Below, piece by piece: positions 43,888 to 52,953 of a stretch of DNA of 64,000 bases. The translations under genes and the position numbers were made by a program. Under the pieces are notes generated by a model that made no database searches, was not told the origin of the DNA, and saw only the letters and a list, made by a program, of their open reading frames with translations. The DNA lies in NCBI RefSeq assembly GCF_020524285.1, contig NZ_JAIVKX010000011.1:124001-188000 (forward strand). Direction: 5' to 3'. How positions within the stretch are numbered: the stretch's first letter is position 1; each line of letters starts with the position of its first letter. The stretch comes from Alloyangia pacifica. GTDB taxonomy: Bacteria > Pseudomonadota > Alphaproteobacteria > Rhodobacterales > Rhodobacteraceae.

Positions 43888-45065
43888 CCGGCAACCGCCG
43901 GGCTGGGAGGCCGCGGCAGCCGCGGCTCGATCGTGGTTTCCAGGAATCCCAGCAGCTTGCGCCGGTAGGCTTCCGGCGTGAACTCGGCCTCGACCCGCTC
44001 CTTCGCGGCTGCGACCAGCCGCGCGCGCAGTTCGGGATCCTCCAGCAGCGCGGTAAGCCCGCGCGCCATGTCCTCGGGCGTCGGCTCCACCAGAAGGGCG
44101 ATCTCCTCGTCGAGCACCTGCGTGTGGGTTGGCAGCCGCGTGGCCAGCAGGGCCCGTCCGCTGTCGAGATAGGAATAGATTTTCATCGGCGTATTGCGGC
44201 CCTGCCGGCGCGGCGAGACGGTGATCGTCGCGGCGCCGAGATAGGACCCCAGTTGATCCACCGGACGTGGCCCCAGGAAGCTGGAGCGTCCCGCGATGCC
44301 AAGCGCCGCCGCCCGCCGCTGCGCTGCCGCGACATCGGCCTCGCTGCCGCCGATCACCACGAGGCGCGCCGGAGTCCGGGCCGGGTCCACCTGGGCAAAC
44401 GCCTCCATCAGCAGGTCGACGCCCTGGTAGGGTTCGAGATTGCCCACGTACATCACGACCGGCACGTCAAAGCTGCAATCGACCGGCGCCTGCAGTTTTT
44501 CGGAGCCCAGCATGGTGACGTCCTCCAGGGTGCGCACGGGCAACTCCGGCGCATGGGTGCGGACGATCTGCTCCAGCGCCTGGCAACAGGTGATCGCCCC
44601 CACCGCCCGGCGCATCGCCGCGCCCTCGGCGCCCTCGAACCAGCGGCGCAGCCAGGACGGCAGGGCGAACTTGTCGTTGAGTTGCTCGGGCATGGAGCTG
44701 TCGACATCGGCGATGTAGGGCACTCCGAAGATCGGCTTCAGCGCCATCGCCATGAAAGCGGCCTCCTCGACCGCGATGACCAGATCATAGCGCCCGCGCG
44801 CCAGACGCGCCGCCGCCATCGGGAACATCAGCGCATCGGCCACCAGCTTCTTGAGCGAAAATCCGGGCCGGAAGCTGCCCAGCCCCGGCAGGGACGGCAC
44901 GCGGAACACCCGGCACCGCGCAATGTCGATATCCTCGCCTTCGGGAAAGCAGATCACGTCCGCCTCGTCCCCGCGCGAAGACAATGTCTCGAGAAGCATA
45001 TGCGTGGCGATGGGCGTGCCGCGCTGCGCCATGAAGGGCTGCGGCGCCAGAACGAGAATTTTCAT
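43884..45065 (-). CDS. Glycosyltransferase family 4
   Basis: 393 residues with the GT-B opening ILVLAPQPFMAQRGTPIATH, the linker VVMYVGNLEPYQGVDLLMEA and donor-site block GRNTPMKIYSYLDSGRALLA. First gene of a three-gene minus-strand unit ending in the GMC enzyme and the Tat protein. ATG 45065 is preceded by a G-run; the frame extends 49 codons further through AT-rich, cysteine- and phenylalanine-rich sequence that does not look coding. Probable cytoplasmic mannosyl- or glucosyltransferase; sugar unknown. Confidence 0.8.
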   Translation of the reverse strand: MKILVLAPQPFMAQRGTPIATHMLLETLSSRGDEADVICFPEGEDIDIARCRVFRVPSLPGLGSFRPGFSLKKLVADALMFPMAAARLARGRYDLVIAVEEAAFMAMALKPIFGVPYIADVDSSMPEQLNDKFALPSWLRRWFEGAEGAAMRRAVGAITCCQALEQIVRTHAPELPVRTLEDVTMLGSEKLQAPVDCSFDVPVVMYVGNLEPYQGVDLLMEAFAQVDPARTPARLVVIGGSEADVAAAQRRAAALGIAGRSSFLGPRPVDQLGSYLGAATITVSPRRQGRNTPMKIYSYLDSGRALLATRLPTHTQVLDEEIALLVEPTPEDMARGLTALLEDPELRARLVAAAKERVEAEFTPEAYRRKLLGFLETTIEPRLPRPPSPAVAG

Positions 45066-45477
45066 CTGCAACCCCCGCAAATCCGGAAAGGGCTGCGCAC
45101 AACCAAGAAAAGAATAGCTACGCCGGCCATGGCAAAAGAACCCACTTTGAAAAAAGAAGTGTAAGAAATTGGCATCCAAAAGAATCGCGCAAAGAACTAA
45201 ATCATGATGCAAAACAGGCGGGGCCTTGTCACGCTTTCACCAAGAAATCCGAAAGATCTGCCTTCAAAATGTGCACGTGCTGCTGAAATTGCAGACCCCC
45301 GGTACACGATGGCCCCAGCGTACGCGCGTTAACTGACTGCGCAAAAACCACTTTCTCTATAACCGCCGAATTCTCGCAGGACTCGAGGCTTAAAGACCTT
45401 TTGGAGTCTTAGAGATTTTGCGTATTCTGGATCGGCATTCTTTTACACAACTTCATTTTCTTTAAGCGATATCCGAT
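45066..45477. other. Divergent intergenic region
   Basis: 412 bases between the GT4 gene (minus) and the GtrB-like gene (plus), AT-rich from about 45110. A small hairpin AAGAC/GTCTT with an 8-base loop lies near 45393-45410, about 70 bases before ATG 45478. No gene or known regulatory element recognised; divergent promoters expected. Confidence 0.5.
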
Positions 45478-46428
45478 ATGCCTATCGATATTTCCGTCAT
45501 CGTTCCGATCCTGAACGAAGAAGAAAGCGTTGGCCTGATGCGCGACCGGGTGTTCGAGGCGCTCATCCCCACGGGCCGGCCCTTCGAACTGATCTTCGTC
45601 GACGACGGGTCCACGGATCAGAGTTACCCCCGCCTCGCAGCCATGGCGCGCGAGGATCCCCGGGTCGTCGTGCTGAAGTTCCGGCGGAACGCCGGACAGA
45701 CCGCCGCGATGACCGCCGGCATCGAATATTCCCGCGGCCGCCTGCTGGTCACGATGGACGGCGATCTGCAGAATGATCCCGCCGACATCCCGATGATGAT
45801 CGAGAAGATCGACGAGGGCTACGACCTCGTGGTCGGCTGGCGGATGAAGCGACAGGACAAATGGTTGTCACGCAAGCTGCCCTCGATGATTGCCAACCGC
45901 CTGATCGGCAAGGTGACCGGCCTGCCGATCCGCGACAACGGCTGCTCGCTGAAGGTCTACCGTGCCGACGTGATCAAGAAGGTCCCTCTCTACTCGGACA
46001 TGCACAGGTTCATTCCGGCAATGGCCTCTCCGCTGGGGGCGCGTGTCGCGCAGGTCGGGGTCCGGCACCACGCCCGGCAGTTCGGTGAATCCAAATACGG
46101 CCTGTCGCGGATCTACAAGGTTCTGCTCGACCTGATCGCGATCAAGATGATCCTGCTCTTCGCCCACAAGCCGTTGTCGCGCTTCGCCGGCCTCGCCGGT
46201 CTGGCCGCCTGCGCCGCCGCCATCTTCGGCTGGCAGGTGTTGTTCGGCGACGGGGCCACCGGCAGCGGCAGCGTGATGATCCTCACCGCCGTCGCCATGC
46301 TTTTCGGGTCTCTGGCCATTTTTCTTGTTCTTCTCGGCACCGTCGCATCGCTGATTTTCCAGCGCGCGCCCAAGATGGTGCCGACCTGGCTCGACGGAGC
46401 GCCAGGGTCTCATTTTGACCGAGGGTAA
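45478..46428 (+). CDS. GtrB-like polyprenyl-phosphate glycosyltransferase (GT2, DPM-synthase type)
   Basis: 316 residues: GT-A domain with VIVPILNEEESV, FVDDGSTDQS (Asp42/43), metal motif MDGDLQ (Asp94, Asp96) and the block RDNGCSLKVYRADVI, then two C-terminal membrane helices (about 232-300). Such enzymes make polyprenyl-phosphate glucose, mannose or related donors for GT-C transferases, two of which are in this window. A GtrA-type partner is encoded at 52531. Followed after 4 bases by a degenerate paralogue. Confidence 0.85.
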   Translation: MPIDISVIVPILNEEESVGLMRDRVFEALIPTGRPFELIFVDDGSTDQSYPRLAAMAREDPRVVVLKFRRNAGQTAAMTAGIEYSRGRLLVTMDGDLQNDPADIPMMIEKIDEGYDLVVGWRMKRQDKWLSRKLPSMIANRLIGKVTGLPIRDNGCSLKVYRADVIKKVPLYSDMHRFIPAMASPLGARVAQVGVRHHARQFGESKYGLSRIYKVLLDLIAIKMILLFAHKPLSRFAGLAGLAACAAAIFGWQVLFGDGATGSGSVMILTAVAMLFGSLAIFLVLLGTVASLIFQRAPKMVPTWLDGAPGSHFDRG

Positions 46429-46432
46429 TTTC

Positions 46433-47425
46433 ATGACAGTCCACAACGCATTCAGCGAAGCCACCACGGCGGATCCGCAACTCACCGTCATCATCGCCGC
46501 CGACGGGGACGGCGGCGGGCTGGCAGCCCTGATCGACAGCTACATTGCGGCGATCGACAACACCGGCCTGAGCTACGAGATGATCCTTCTCTACGAGGAC
46601 CGCGATCCCGGCATGCGCAAGGCCATCTGCGACCTCGGCGAACGACCGGGGCTGCGGACAACCGCGCCCCGCCCGTGGCGCGGGCTCGACGCCGCGCTGA
46701 TCCATGGCATCCGCCGCGGGTCGGGCGATATCTTCCTGACCCTTCCGGCCTGGCGCGAAATCGCTCCCGGCGATATCTCCAAGCTGATCGAGACCGCTTC
46801 GCGAGACGACGTGGACATGGCGACCGGCGACCGTACCGGCCTCGAGCTTTCGGCGGTGCAGCGGCCGCGCATCGCTTTGACTCACGGCCTGCTGAAGGGG
46901 CTCTTCGGACAAAACCTCAAGGACATCTTCTGCCGCAGCCGCGCCGGCAGCAAGGACGTGCTGCAGAAGGTCGCCGACCTTGGCGTGCGCCAGCATTTCC
47001 TGCCGTTGATCGCCGCCGCCGAGGGATACAACGTCCAGCCCGTCCCCGTCGCGACCGCCGAAGGTGCCGTGACCCCGACGCTGCACCGGCTGAATGCCGC
47101 CTCGCATCTCAGCGCGCTGGTCGACATGATCTCGCTCTACGTTGCGCTGAAATTCCTCAAGCGACCAATGCGGTTCTTCGGGGCGATCGGCCTGCCGCTG
47201 CTCACCGCGGGTTTCCTGTTCACCGCGTGGCTGATCGTGACGCGGCTGTTCCTGGGCACGCCGCTGGCCGACCGTCCGGCGCTGGTGTTCTCGGTGATGA
47301 TGATGGTCCTGGGGATCCAGGTGATGGCGCTCGGCCTCATCGGCGAGATCATCATCTTCGCGTCCAGCCGGCGCATGCGCAGCTACGAGATCGACAAGAT
47401 TCTGCGCGGCCGTCCGGGCGAATGA
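46433..47425 (+). CDS. GtrB-like GT2 paralogue lacking catalytic acidic motifs
   Basis: 330 residues with the same layout as the preceding gene: a GT-A-like domain and two C-terminal membrane helices (FFGAIGLPLLTAGFLFTAWL and MMMVLGIQVMALGLIGEI). The nucleotide-site aspartates are replaced (LLYEDRDPG), and where the neighbour has MDGD this protein has LPAW (Pro105-Trp107), so metal-dependent catalysis seems lost. ATG 46433 has GAGGG seven bases upstream, better than TTG 46415. Probably a regulatory or structural partner of the active enzyme; a shifted active site cannot be excluded. Confidence 0.75.
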   Translation: MTVHNAFSEATTADPQLTVIIAADGDGGGLAALIDSYIAAIDNTGLSYEMILLYEDRDPGMRKAICDLGERPGLRTTAPRPWRGLDAALIHGIRRGSGDIFLTLPAWREIAPGDISKLIETASRDDVDMATGDRTGLELSAVQRPRIALTHGLLKGLFGQNLKDIFCRSRAGSKDVLQKVADLGVRQHFLPLIAAAEGYNVQPVPVATAEGAVTPTLHRLNAASHLSALVDMISLYVALKFLKRPMRFFGAIGLPLLTAGFLFTAWLIVTRLFLGTPLADRPALVFSVMMMVLGIQVMALGLIGEIIIFASSRRMRSYEIDKILRGRPGE

Positions 47426-47468
47426 TGCCGCGCGGAACCGGGATGGGCGGCGTTGCGTGCGACGTGGC

Positions 47469-48356
47469 CTATCCGCGGCGCCACAGGCAGCGGAGCCACC
47501 ACCCGAGGATCAGCACCAACCCAACGTAAGACGCGTAGTCGCGCAGCCCGCCGTGGTGCGCATGCGATGCGCCGATCACGACCGTGCCCGGGTCGGCAAA
47601 GAGCCCCCGCACCGAAAAGCGCCCCGGCTCATCGGGGAGGTTGCCCTCGAGCCCCAGGCTCTCACCGGTCCATAGCTGCAGGTGGAGGCCATCCGCCTCC
47701 GCGCTGACCCGCCCGCGATCGACCTCGACCTGCCGGCCGGCCCGAGTTTCGACCTGCCGCAGCGTCTGGGTGAAATGCACGTCGGCACGCTCGGCCGCCG
47801 CAAGAAACGGCAGCGGCCCCGCAAGGTAGGCCACCAGCGCGACGGGCGCGAGCAGCGCGCCCGCCCCCCGTGGCCACCTCAGGTCGGCACCGCTCATCGG
47901 CAACCGGAAGACTGCAAAACCCGCGACCGCGAGCCCGAGGAGGGTCAACGCGCCGCTGGGCCAGTCCTCGGGCCAGAACAGGCCAAAATTCAGCAGTTCC
48001 CAGTTCAGCGGCGCGAACAGCACGACACCGTTGGCCCATTTCGTCTGCAGCGCATCAAGCAGCAGGTGCAAGAGACTCCCGCCGGCAAGAAGGGCAAAGC
48101 TGCGCAGCCAAGCGCGACTGAAGGCCGCCAGCGCCATCGACAGCAGCAGGCAGAAGACAAGCGAGCTCTGCACCACGGCGTAGAGGCGCAGGTCGATCGG
48201 ATCGACGCCCGCGGAGAACGCCCGCACGATCCGTTGGCCGATCCAGGGCAGGTCCGGGATGATGCAGGCCAGCCAGACCCATTTCACGTCCGCATCGCGC
48301 AGCAAGCCGCGACTGATCAGCGTCTGAACCCCGATATGTCCAAGCGTGTTCGGCAC
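47469..48356 (-). CDS. Membrane-bound metal-dependent hydrolase-like protein (YdjM/DUF457-like)
   Basis: 295 residues, about six membrane segments. N-terminal NTLGHIGVQ, then CIIPDLPWIG, and GSLLHLLLDALQTKW resemble the His/Asp motifs of YdjM-type predicted membrane hydrolases. The C-terminal quarter is a soluble domain with no recognised fold. GTG 48356 is supported by GGAG eight bases upstream, at the very end of the PHP-like gene, so the two are co-translated. Enzymatic role unproven for this family. Confidence 0.62.
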   Translation of the reverse strand: MPNTLGHIGVQTLISRGLLRDADVKWVWLACIIPDLPWIGQRIVRAFSAGVDPIDLRLYAVVQSSLVFCLLLSMALAAFSRAWLRSFALLAGGSLLHLLLDALQTKWANGVVLFAPLNWELLNFGLFWPEDWPSGALTLLGLAVAGFAVFRLPMSGADLRWPRGAGALLAPVALVAYLAGPLPFLAAAERADVHFTQTLRQVETRAGRQVEVDRGRVSAEADGLHLQLWTGESLGLEGNLPDEPGRFSVRGLFADPGTVVIGASHAHHGGLRDYASYVGLVLILGWWLRCLWRRG

Positions 48357-48360
48357 GGGG

Positions 48361-49149
48361 TCAGCTCCAGCGCTTGCGCCATTGCATCGCAACCTGCTGC
48401 CGCAGGAATTGCGGGCCCGATGCAAGGCTTCCATAGATGTCCGGCGAGGCGGAGGCGCCGCAAAGCCGTTCGGCGATGCCACGGAAACTCAGGTCGGTGT
48501 AGGGCACATCGTGCAGAACGATGCCGAAGCGCCCCGGGTCAATGTCGCCCCGCCGCAGCGGCAGCGGGTCGGTCCCCGCCAGCACCCGCCAGCCCTGTGC
48601 CTCGGCGCTCGCAAAGCGCGCCGGGCGCGGCAGGATCGTCGGGCGCACGCCGCTCTCGGCCAGGAACACGCCGGGCTGGCCCCTGCGCGCCTCGATGAGG
48701 CGGTCGATGCAGGCGCCGCGCGCGCCGTGCCACTTGCCGACACCCCAGGGCAGCACCGCCAGCGCGCCTTCGGCAACGACCGCGTCGATCACCTCTTCGG
48801 CCGCCTGCCCCTCGGCCGGCGCCGCGCGCAGTCCGATCCCCAGGACCTCCAGCCCTTCGCGCGTCACGATCTGCCGGCCGGCGACCAGCAGCAGGTGCGT
48901 ACCGTCCAGATGCACGGCCTTGCGGGTCACCGCTTCGAGGGTCTCGCTCACCTGCCAGTCGCCATAAGCGCCGCGCAGCGTGCCGAAGACCTCGAGACCG
49001 CTGTTCTCGACGATACAGAGCACGCCTCGCTGCCGACTGCCCGTCACCGCGGCCATGTGATGCGCCGCGCTGGAGAAGCAGCGCTCGATGCTGAACCCCG
49101 GGTAGAGATGCACATGCGTGTCGACGGGAAGGCGGGCAATCTGCTGCAT
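48361..49149 (-). CDS. PHP/amidohydrolase-like metal-dependent protein
   Basis: 262 residues opening with VDTHVHLYPGFSIE (Asp10, His12, His14), the metal-binding start of PHP or amidohydrolase-like phosphoesterases. Later there is TDPLPLRRGD; other metal ligands are hard to place by eye. It is the first of a two-gene unit with the membrane protein at 47469 and is divergent from the FAD oxidoreductase gene. A phosphatase or deacetylase role on a sugar or lipid intermediate is possible but not shown. Confidence 0.6.
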   Translation of the reverse strand: MQQIARLPVDTHVHLYPGFSIERCFSSAAHHMAAVTGSRQRGVLCIVENSGLEVFGTLRGAYGDWQVSETLEAVTRKAVHLDGTHLLLVAGRQIVTREGLEVLGIGLRAAPAEGQAAEEVIDAVVAEGALAVLPWGVGKWHGARGACIDRLIEARRGQPGVFLAESGVRPTILPRPARFASAEAQGWRVLAGTDPLPLRRGDIDPGRFGIVLHDVPYTDLSFRGIAERLCGASASPDIYGSLASGPQFLRQQVAMQWRKRWS

Positions 49150-49277
49150 TTGGGTACGCGTGCCTCAAAAATATCCTATGATAGGTCAATCACTTGCGGT
49201 CTGGCGTCGCAGGCATTGCGCCGCGTAGGCGGTCGGGTATTCTCACTCCGTCGACGCTTCCGCAGAGAGACGGCAGC

Positions 49278-50438
49278 ATGCAGAATGAGACCTTTGACTT
49301 GATTGTCGTCGGTGGCGGCATCCACGGCTTGATCATCGGCCTCACGGCGGCCGAGGCGGGCCATCGCACCCTGCTGCTCGAGCAGCGGCAGCTCGCAAGC
49401 GACGCCTCGGGCGGATGGTTTCGGATCCTGCATGGCGGTCTGCGCTACCTTCAAAATCTCGACCTGCCGCGGTTCCGCGCTTCGCTGCAAGACAGCCGCT
49501 GGTTCCTGCGCGAGTTTCCCGAGCTGGTGGAGCGTCAGAAGTTCCTCATGCCGCTCTACGGTCAGGGGCTGAAGCGCCCCGCCGTGTTCCGCCTCGCCTT
49601 TCAGCTTGAACGGATGCTCGGCCCGGACCGCAACCGCGGCGTTCCCGCCGCCAAGCGCATTCCGCGCGGCCAGGTACTTGCCGCCGAGGCGACGGCCCGG
49701 CTGTTTCCCGCAGTCTCCCGCGACGGGCTGCAGGGCGGCGCGCTCTGGGAAGAGCTTGTCGTGCCGGGTAGCGATGCGCTCATCGCCGCGATGGCGGCGC
49801 GGGCGAGGGTCGCCGGACTGGCGATCCGCGAGTACAGTGAGGTGACGCATCTGGTCAGCGCGCAGGGGCGGGTTACCGGGGTGCGCGCGGCGGGCACCGA
49901 GGTCAACGCTGCGAAGGTGATCCTCGCCGCCGGCCCCGCGAACAGTGTGCTGACCCGGGCCGTCGATCCCGGCGCCGGCACCAAGCTGGGGTTCCCGGCT
50001 CTCGCGTTCAATCTGCTGCTCGACCGCCCCTGCCCCGCGACGACCGGCCTGTCGCTGGCCATTCCCGGAAAAGCCGGCGGGATGATCTTCCTCTACCCCA
50101 TGGACGGCGGCTGCTTTGCCGGCACGGCCTACCAGCCGTGCCCACGGGGCACGCTGAGCGGCTCGGTCCCGGCGGAGGCCATCCGCGACTTCCTCGCGCA
50201 GTGCAATGCCGCCTGTCCAGAGCTCGGCGCGCGCGAGGACGACGTGCTTTCGGTGACCAGCGGGTTGCTGCCGGCGGCCACGTCCGGCGATGTCGATTTG
50301 CTCGACCGGGACGTGATCCATGATCACGGCGCGCACGGCGGCCCCAAGGGGCTGATAAGCCTGACAAGCGTCAAGTTCACCACCGCCCCCAGCATTGCGC
50401 GGCGGGTGCTTCACAGGGCCTTCGGCACCGGAGGATGA
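49278..50438 (+). CDS. FAD-dependent oxidoreductase, GlpD/DAO-like
   Basis: 386 residues with FAD motif LIVVGGGIHGLIIGLTAAEA and the glycerol-3-phosphate-dehydrogenase-like block GGWFRILHGGLRYLQNL, then VILAAGPANSVLTRAV. Shorter than GlpD (about 500), lacking its C-terminal cap, so the substrate probably differs. Start ATG 49278 follows GAGAGACGG. It sits between the PHP/membrane pair and the DPA-type operon, converging on dprE2 with 18 bases between stops. A sugar- or polyol-phosphate oxidation is likely. Confidence 0.75.
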   Translation: MQNETFDLIVVGGGIHGLIIGLTAAEAGHRTLLLEQRQLASDASGGWFRILHGGLRYLQNLDLPRFRASLQDSRWFLREFPELVERQKFLMPLYGQGLKRPAVFRLAFQLERMLGPDRNRGVPAAKRIPRGQVLAAEATARLFPAVSRDGLQGGALWEELVVPGSDALIAAMAARARVAGLAIREYSEVTHLVSAQGRVTGVRAAGTEVNAAKVILAAGPANSVLTRAVDPGAGTKLGFPALAFNLLLDRPCPATTGLSLAIPGKAGGMIFLYPMDGGCFAGTAYQPCPRGTLSGSVPAEAIRDFLAQCNAACPELGAREDDVLSVTSGLLPAATSGDVDLLDRDVIHDHGAHGGPKGLISLTSVKFTTAPSIARRVLHRAFGTGG

Positions 50439-50456
50439 CTGCGCGCCCGACATGTC

Positions 50457-51203
50457 TCAAAGCTGGGTTTTCTTGAAGATCGGTTCGGGGATATTGCGGA
50501 TCACCGCCATGATCAGGGCCCAAATGCGGCGGACGTAGATCTCGTTCCGCCGCCGCGCCACGGCCCGGAAGATCGCCTCGGCCACCTCCGCCGGGGCGGC
50601 GGTCAGCCGCTGCGGCAGGTCCATGCCCTCTGTCATCCGCGTGTCGACGAAGCCGGGCTTGACGGTCAGCACATGTACCCCCTTTCCCGCCAGGCGGTTG
50701 CGCAGCCCCGACAGGAAGGCGGTGAACCCCGCCTTGGCAGAGCCGTAGACGTAGTTCGACGCCCGTCCCCTGTCGCCGGCCACCGAGCTCACGCCGACGA
50801 TCACGCCGCTGCCCTTGCCCGCCATCAGCTCGGCGAAATGGCCCAGGATCAGGGCCGGCCCCTCATAGTTGGTGCGCATCACCAGCGTCGCCGCATCGAG
50901 CGAGGCCTCGCTCTCCGCCTGGTCCCCCATTGCGCCCACCACCGAGATCACGATGCCCGGCGGCGGTGACAGCTGCGCGGCAAAATCCGCCATGGCCGCG
51001 GTGTCGAGCACGTCGAATTCCGCCAGGGTCACCTCCACGCCGTGACGCAGCGCGATGTCCGAGCGATCCGCGTCGAGCTCGGCGGCGCGCCGGGCGGCGA
51101 GGATCACCGGGTGCTCCGCAGCGGCGAACCGGTGGGCGATGGCAAGGCCGATATCGCTGCGGGCGCCAAGAACGAGTACCGGTACAGAAGTCTCACTGGT
51201 CAT
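50457..51203 (-). CDS. dprE2: DprE2-like short-chain dehydrogenase
   Basis: 248 residues. NAD(P) motif VLGARSDIGLAIAHRF, catalytic SSVAGDRGRASNYVYGSAKA (Ser...Tyr-x-x-x-Lys) and the tail RRIWALIMAVIRNIPEPIF typical of DprE2. With DprE1 it epimerises polyprenylphosphoryl-ribose to -arabinose by reducing the 2-keto intermediate. ATG overlaps the dprE1 stop by 4 bases; last gene of the operon 54404 to 50457. Confidence 0.87.
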   Translation of the reverse strand: MTSETSVPVLVLGARSDIGLAIAHRFAAAEHPVILAARRAAELDADRSDIALRHGVEVTLAEFDVLDTAAMADFAAQLSPPPGIVISVVGAMGDQAESEASLDAATLVMRTNYEGPALILGHFAELMAGKGSGVIVGVSSVAGDRGRASNYVYGSAKAGFTAFLSGLRNRLAGKGVHVLTVKPGFVDTRMTEGMDLPQRLTAAPAEVAEAIFRAVARRRNEIYVRRIWALIMAVIRNIPEPIFKKTQL

Positions 51204-52534
51204 AGCAAAAGCCTATTCGATTGGCCGGAGGCGAAGGCGCGATCCAGGCTGGCCTCCTGGCGCATGGCAACAAACTCGGCGGCGCGCGGGTCGGCGGCAT
51301 GGAAGGTGCGTGCCGGCAGCCGGGCGTCCTTCGCAAGATAGAAGCGCCCGCCATGCTCGAGGGTGATCCGGTCCAGCCGGTCGAGCAGCGCAAGGGTCGT
51401 TGGGTTGGCGGGAAAATCAAGCGCCAGCGTGTAGCCTTCCATGGGGAAGGAAAACCGGCTTTCCTGTGCACCGAGCCGCTTCAGCACCGCCAGGAAGGAG
51501 CCTTGCCCGGCACGGGCGGTCTCGGTCAGCAGCGCGGCCAGGCTCCTCTCAGCCCCGTCCAGCGGCACCACGCACTGGAATTGCACAAAGCCGCGCCGTC
51601 CGTAGATGCGGTTCCAGCCCAGGATCGCGTCGAGCGGGTAGAAATAGGTATCCCAGTCGATCAACGTCTCGGCGGGGCCCCTGCACCCCTTTCGCCAGTA
51701 GAGCGCGTTGAACGCCCGCACCGTGTGCCGGTTGAGCGCCTTGGCCGGTGCATCGAACGGAACGCGGCGCTTGCGCTTGAGCGGGCTGCTCAGCGGCGCG
51801 GCGCGATATGCCGCGGGCAGCTCATCCGCCTCGGCGTGCTCGCCCAGCATGACCAGCGAGCGGCCCAGGGCCGCGCCCGAGGCCAGGCAATCGATCCACG
51901 CCACGGAGTAGGTTGCCTCCTGCGCGCCTTCGAAGGCGTCGATCGCCGCGCGCAGGTTCTCGGCAACGATCGTCCGCTGCCGGATCCATGCGCTTTGCAC
52001 CGGGCGCAACCGCAGCGCGGCGCGCAGGATGATCCCGGTCAGCCCCATGCCGCCGAGTGTCCATTCGAAAAGCTGCGAGTTGTCGCGCCGGCTGACGCGC
52101 TTAACCGCGCCGTCCGGCCCCATGAGATCGAGCCACTCCACGAAGCTGCCGAAGGCCCCGTCCCGGTGGTGGTTCTTGCCGTGCACATCCGAGGCAATGG
52201 CGCCGCCCAGGCTGACGAACTTGGTGCCCGGCGTCACCTGCAGAAACCAGCCGCGCGGCAGGAAGGCATCAATGATGTCGGCCAGCAGAACGCCCGCTTC
52301 GGCCACCAGCACGCCACTGTCGGGATCGAAGGACAACATCCGGTTCAGGCGGCGCATGTCGAGCGTCGCGGCGCCGCCGACTGCGCTGTCGCCATAGGCC
52401 CGGCCGTTGCCCCGGGCGATCACGCCGCCATGGCCGGCCAACCCGGCCAGTTCCTGCGCATCGCGCGGAGCGGACACCATGCAATGCTTTTGGGGATACC
52501 GCCCCCAACCAGAAAGAACCTGTCTGTGCATCAT
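51200..52534 (-). CDS. dprE1: DprE1-like FAD-dependent decaprenylphosphoryl-ribose 2'-oxidase
   Basis: 444 residues. An N-terminal FAD-binding-4 domain has ARGNGRAYGDSAV and the hallmark SDVHGKNHHRDGAFGSFVEW. The C-terminal oxidase domain has RGFVQFQCVVPLDG and FSFPMEGYTLALDFP, very close in layout to mycobacterial DprE1, the first half of the ribose-to-arabinose epimerase. The Cys of FQCVVP seems to match the reactive Cys of actinobacterial DprE1, to be confirmed by alignment. The start overlaps the gtrA stop (ATGA); tandem ATGs at 52534 and 52531. Confidence 0.9.
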   Translation of the reverse strand: MMHRQVLSGWGRYPQKHCMVSAPRDAQELAGLAGHGGVIARGNGRAYGDSAVGGAATLDMRRLNRMLSFDPDSGVLVAEAGVLLADIIDAFLPRGWFLQVTPGTKFVSLGGAIASDVHGKNHHRDGAFGSFVEWLDLMGPDGAVKRVSRRDNSQLFEWTLGGMGLTGIILRAALRLRPVQSAWIRQRTIVAENLRAAIDAFEGAQEATYSVAWIDCLASGAALGRSLVMLGEHAEADELPAAYRAAPLSSPLKRKRRVPFDAPAKALNRHTVRAFNALYWRKGCRGPAETLIDWDTYFYPLDAILGWNRIYGRRGFVQFQCVVPLDGAERSLAALLTETARAGQGSFLAVLKRLGAQESRFSFPMEGYTLALDFPANPTTLALLDRLDRITLEHGGRFYLAKDARLPARTFHAADPRAAEFVAMRQEASLDRAFASGQSNRLLL

Positions 52535-52953
52535 GCCGGTCGCGCTACCGCCCCTTCGGTGAAGACAAACCGACGGTCGAGCCGGTACTTGACGACATAC
52601 CCCACCGCAAGGCCGAGCACCGCGCCCAGTTCGCGCATCGTGTCGGTCCCCCAGAGCAGCCAGAACAGCGTCTCGGTGCCCCAGAAGATCGCCGTGGTGA
52701 CGAGGCCCATCGCGGTGTAGAGTGAGAATTTCCGCCCGTGCGCGGCGAGCCCGCCCGAGTAGTCCGCGAAGATCCAATGCTTGTCGAGAAGGTACTTGAT
52801 GACAAGCCCGGTGAGCGTGCCCAGAAACACCGCCGCGGCATAGGCCCCCGGTTGGTCGCTGCCGGCGAGCACCAGGCGTTGCATGCCCAGGTTCGCCAGC
52901 GTCGCGACCACTGCAAAGGCGCTGTAGCGCAGGACCAAATGAAGCGGGCTCAT
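52531..52953 (-). CDS. GtrA-family membrane protein
   Basis: 140 residues with four membrane helices; GtrA features are YLLDKHWIFADY after helix 2 and GYVVKYRLDRRFVF near the end. GtrA proteins are thought to help move polyprenyl-phosphate sugars across the inner membrane; in mycobacteria Rv3789 of this family sits beside dprE1/E2. Overlaps of 4 bases on both sides tie it to HAD-UbiA and dprE1. A longer frame upstream is only a reading through the HAD-UbiA gene. Confidence 0.87.
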   Translation of the reverse strand: MSPLHLVLRYSAFAVVATLANLGMQRLVLAGSDQPGAYAAAVFLGTLTGLVIKYLLDKHWIFADYSGGLAAHGRKFSLYTAMGLVTTAIFWGTETLFWLLWGTDTMRELGAVLGLAVGYVVKYRLDRRFVFTEGAVARPA

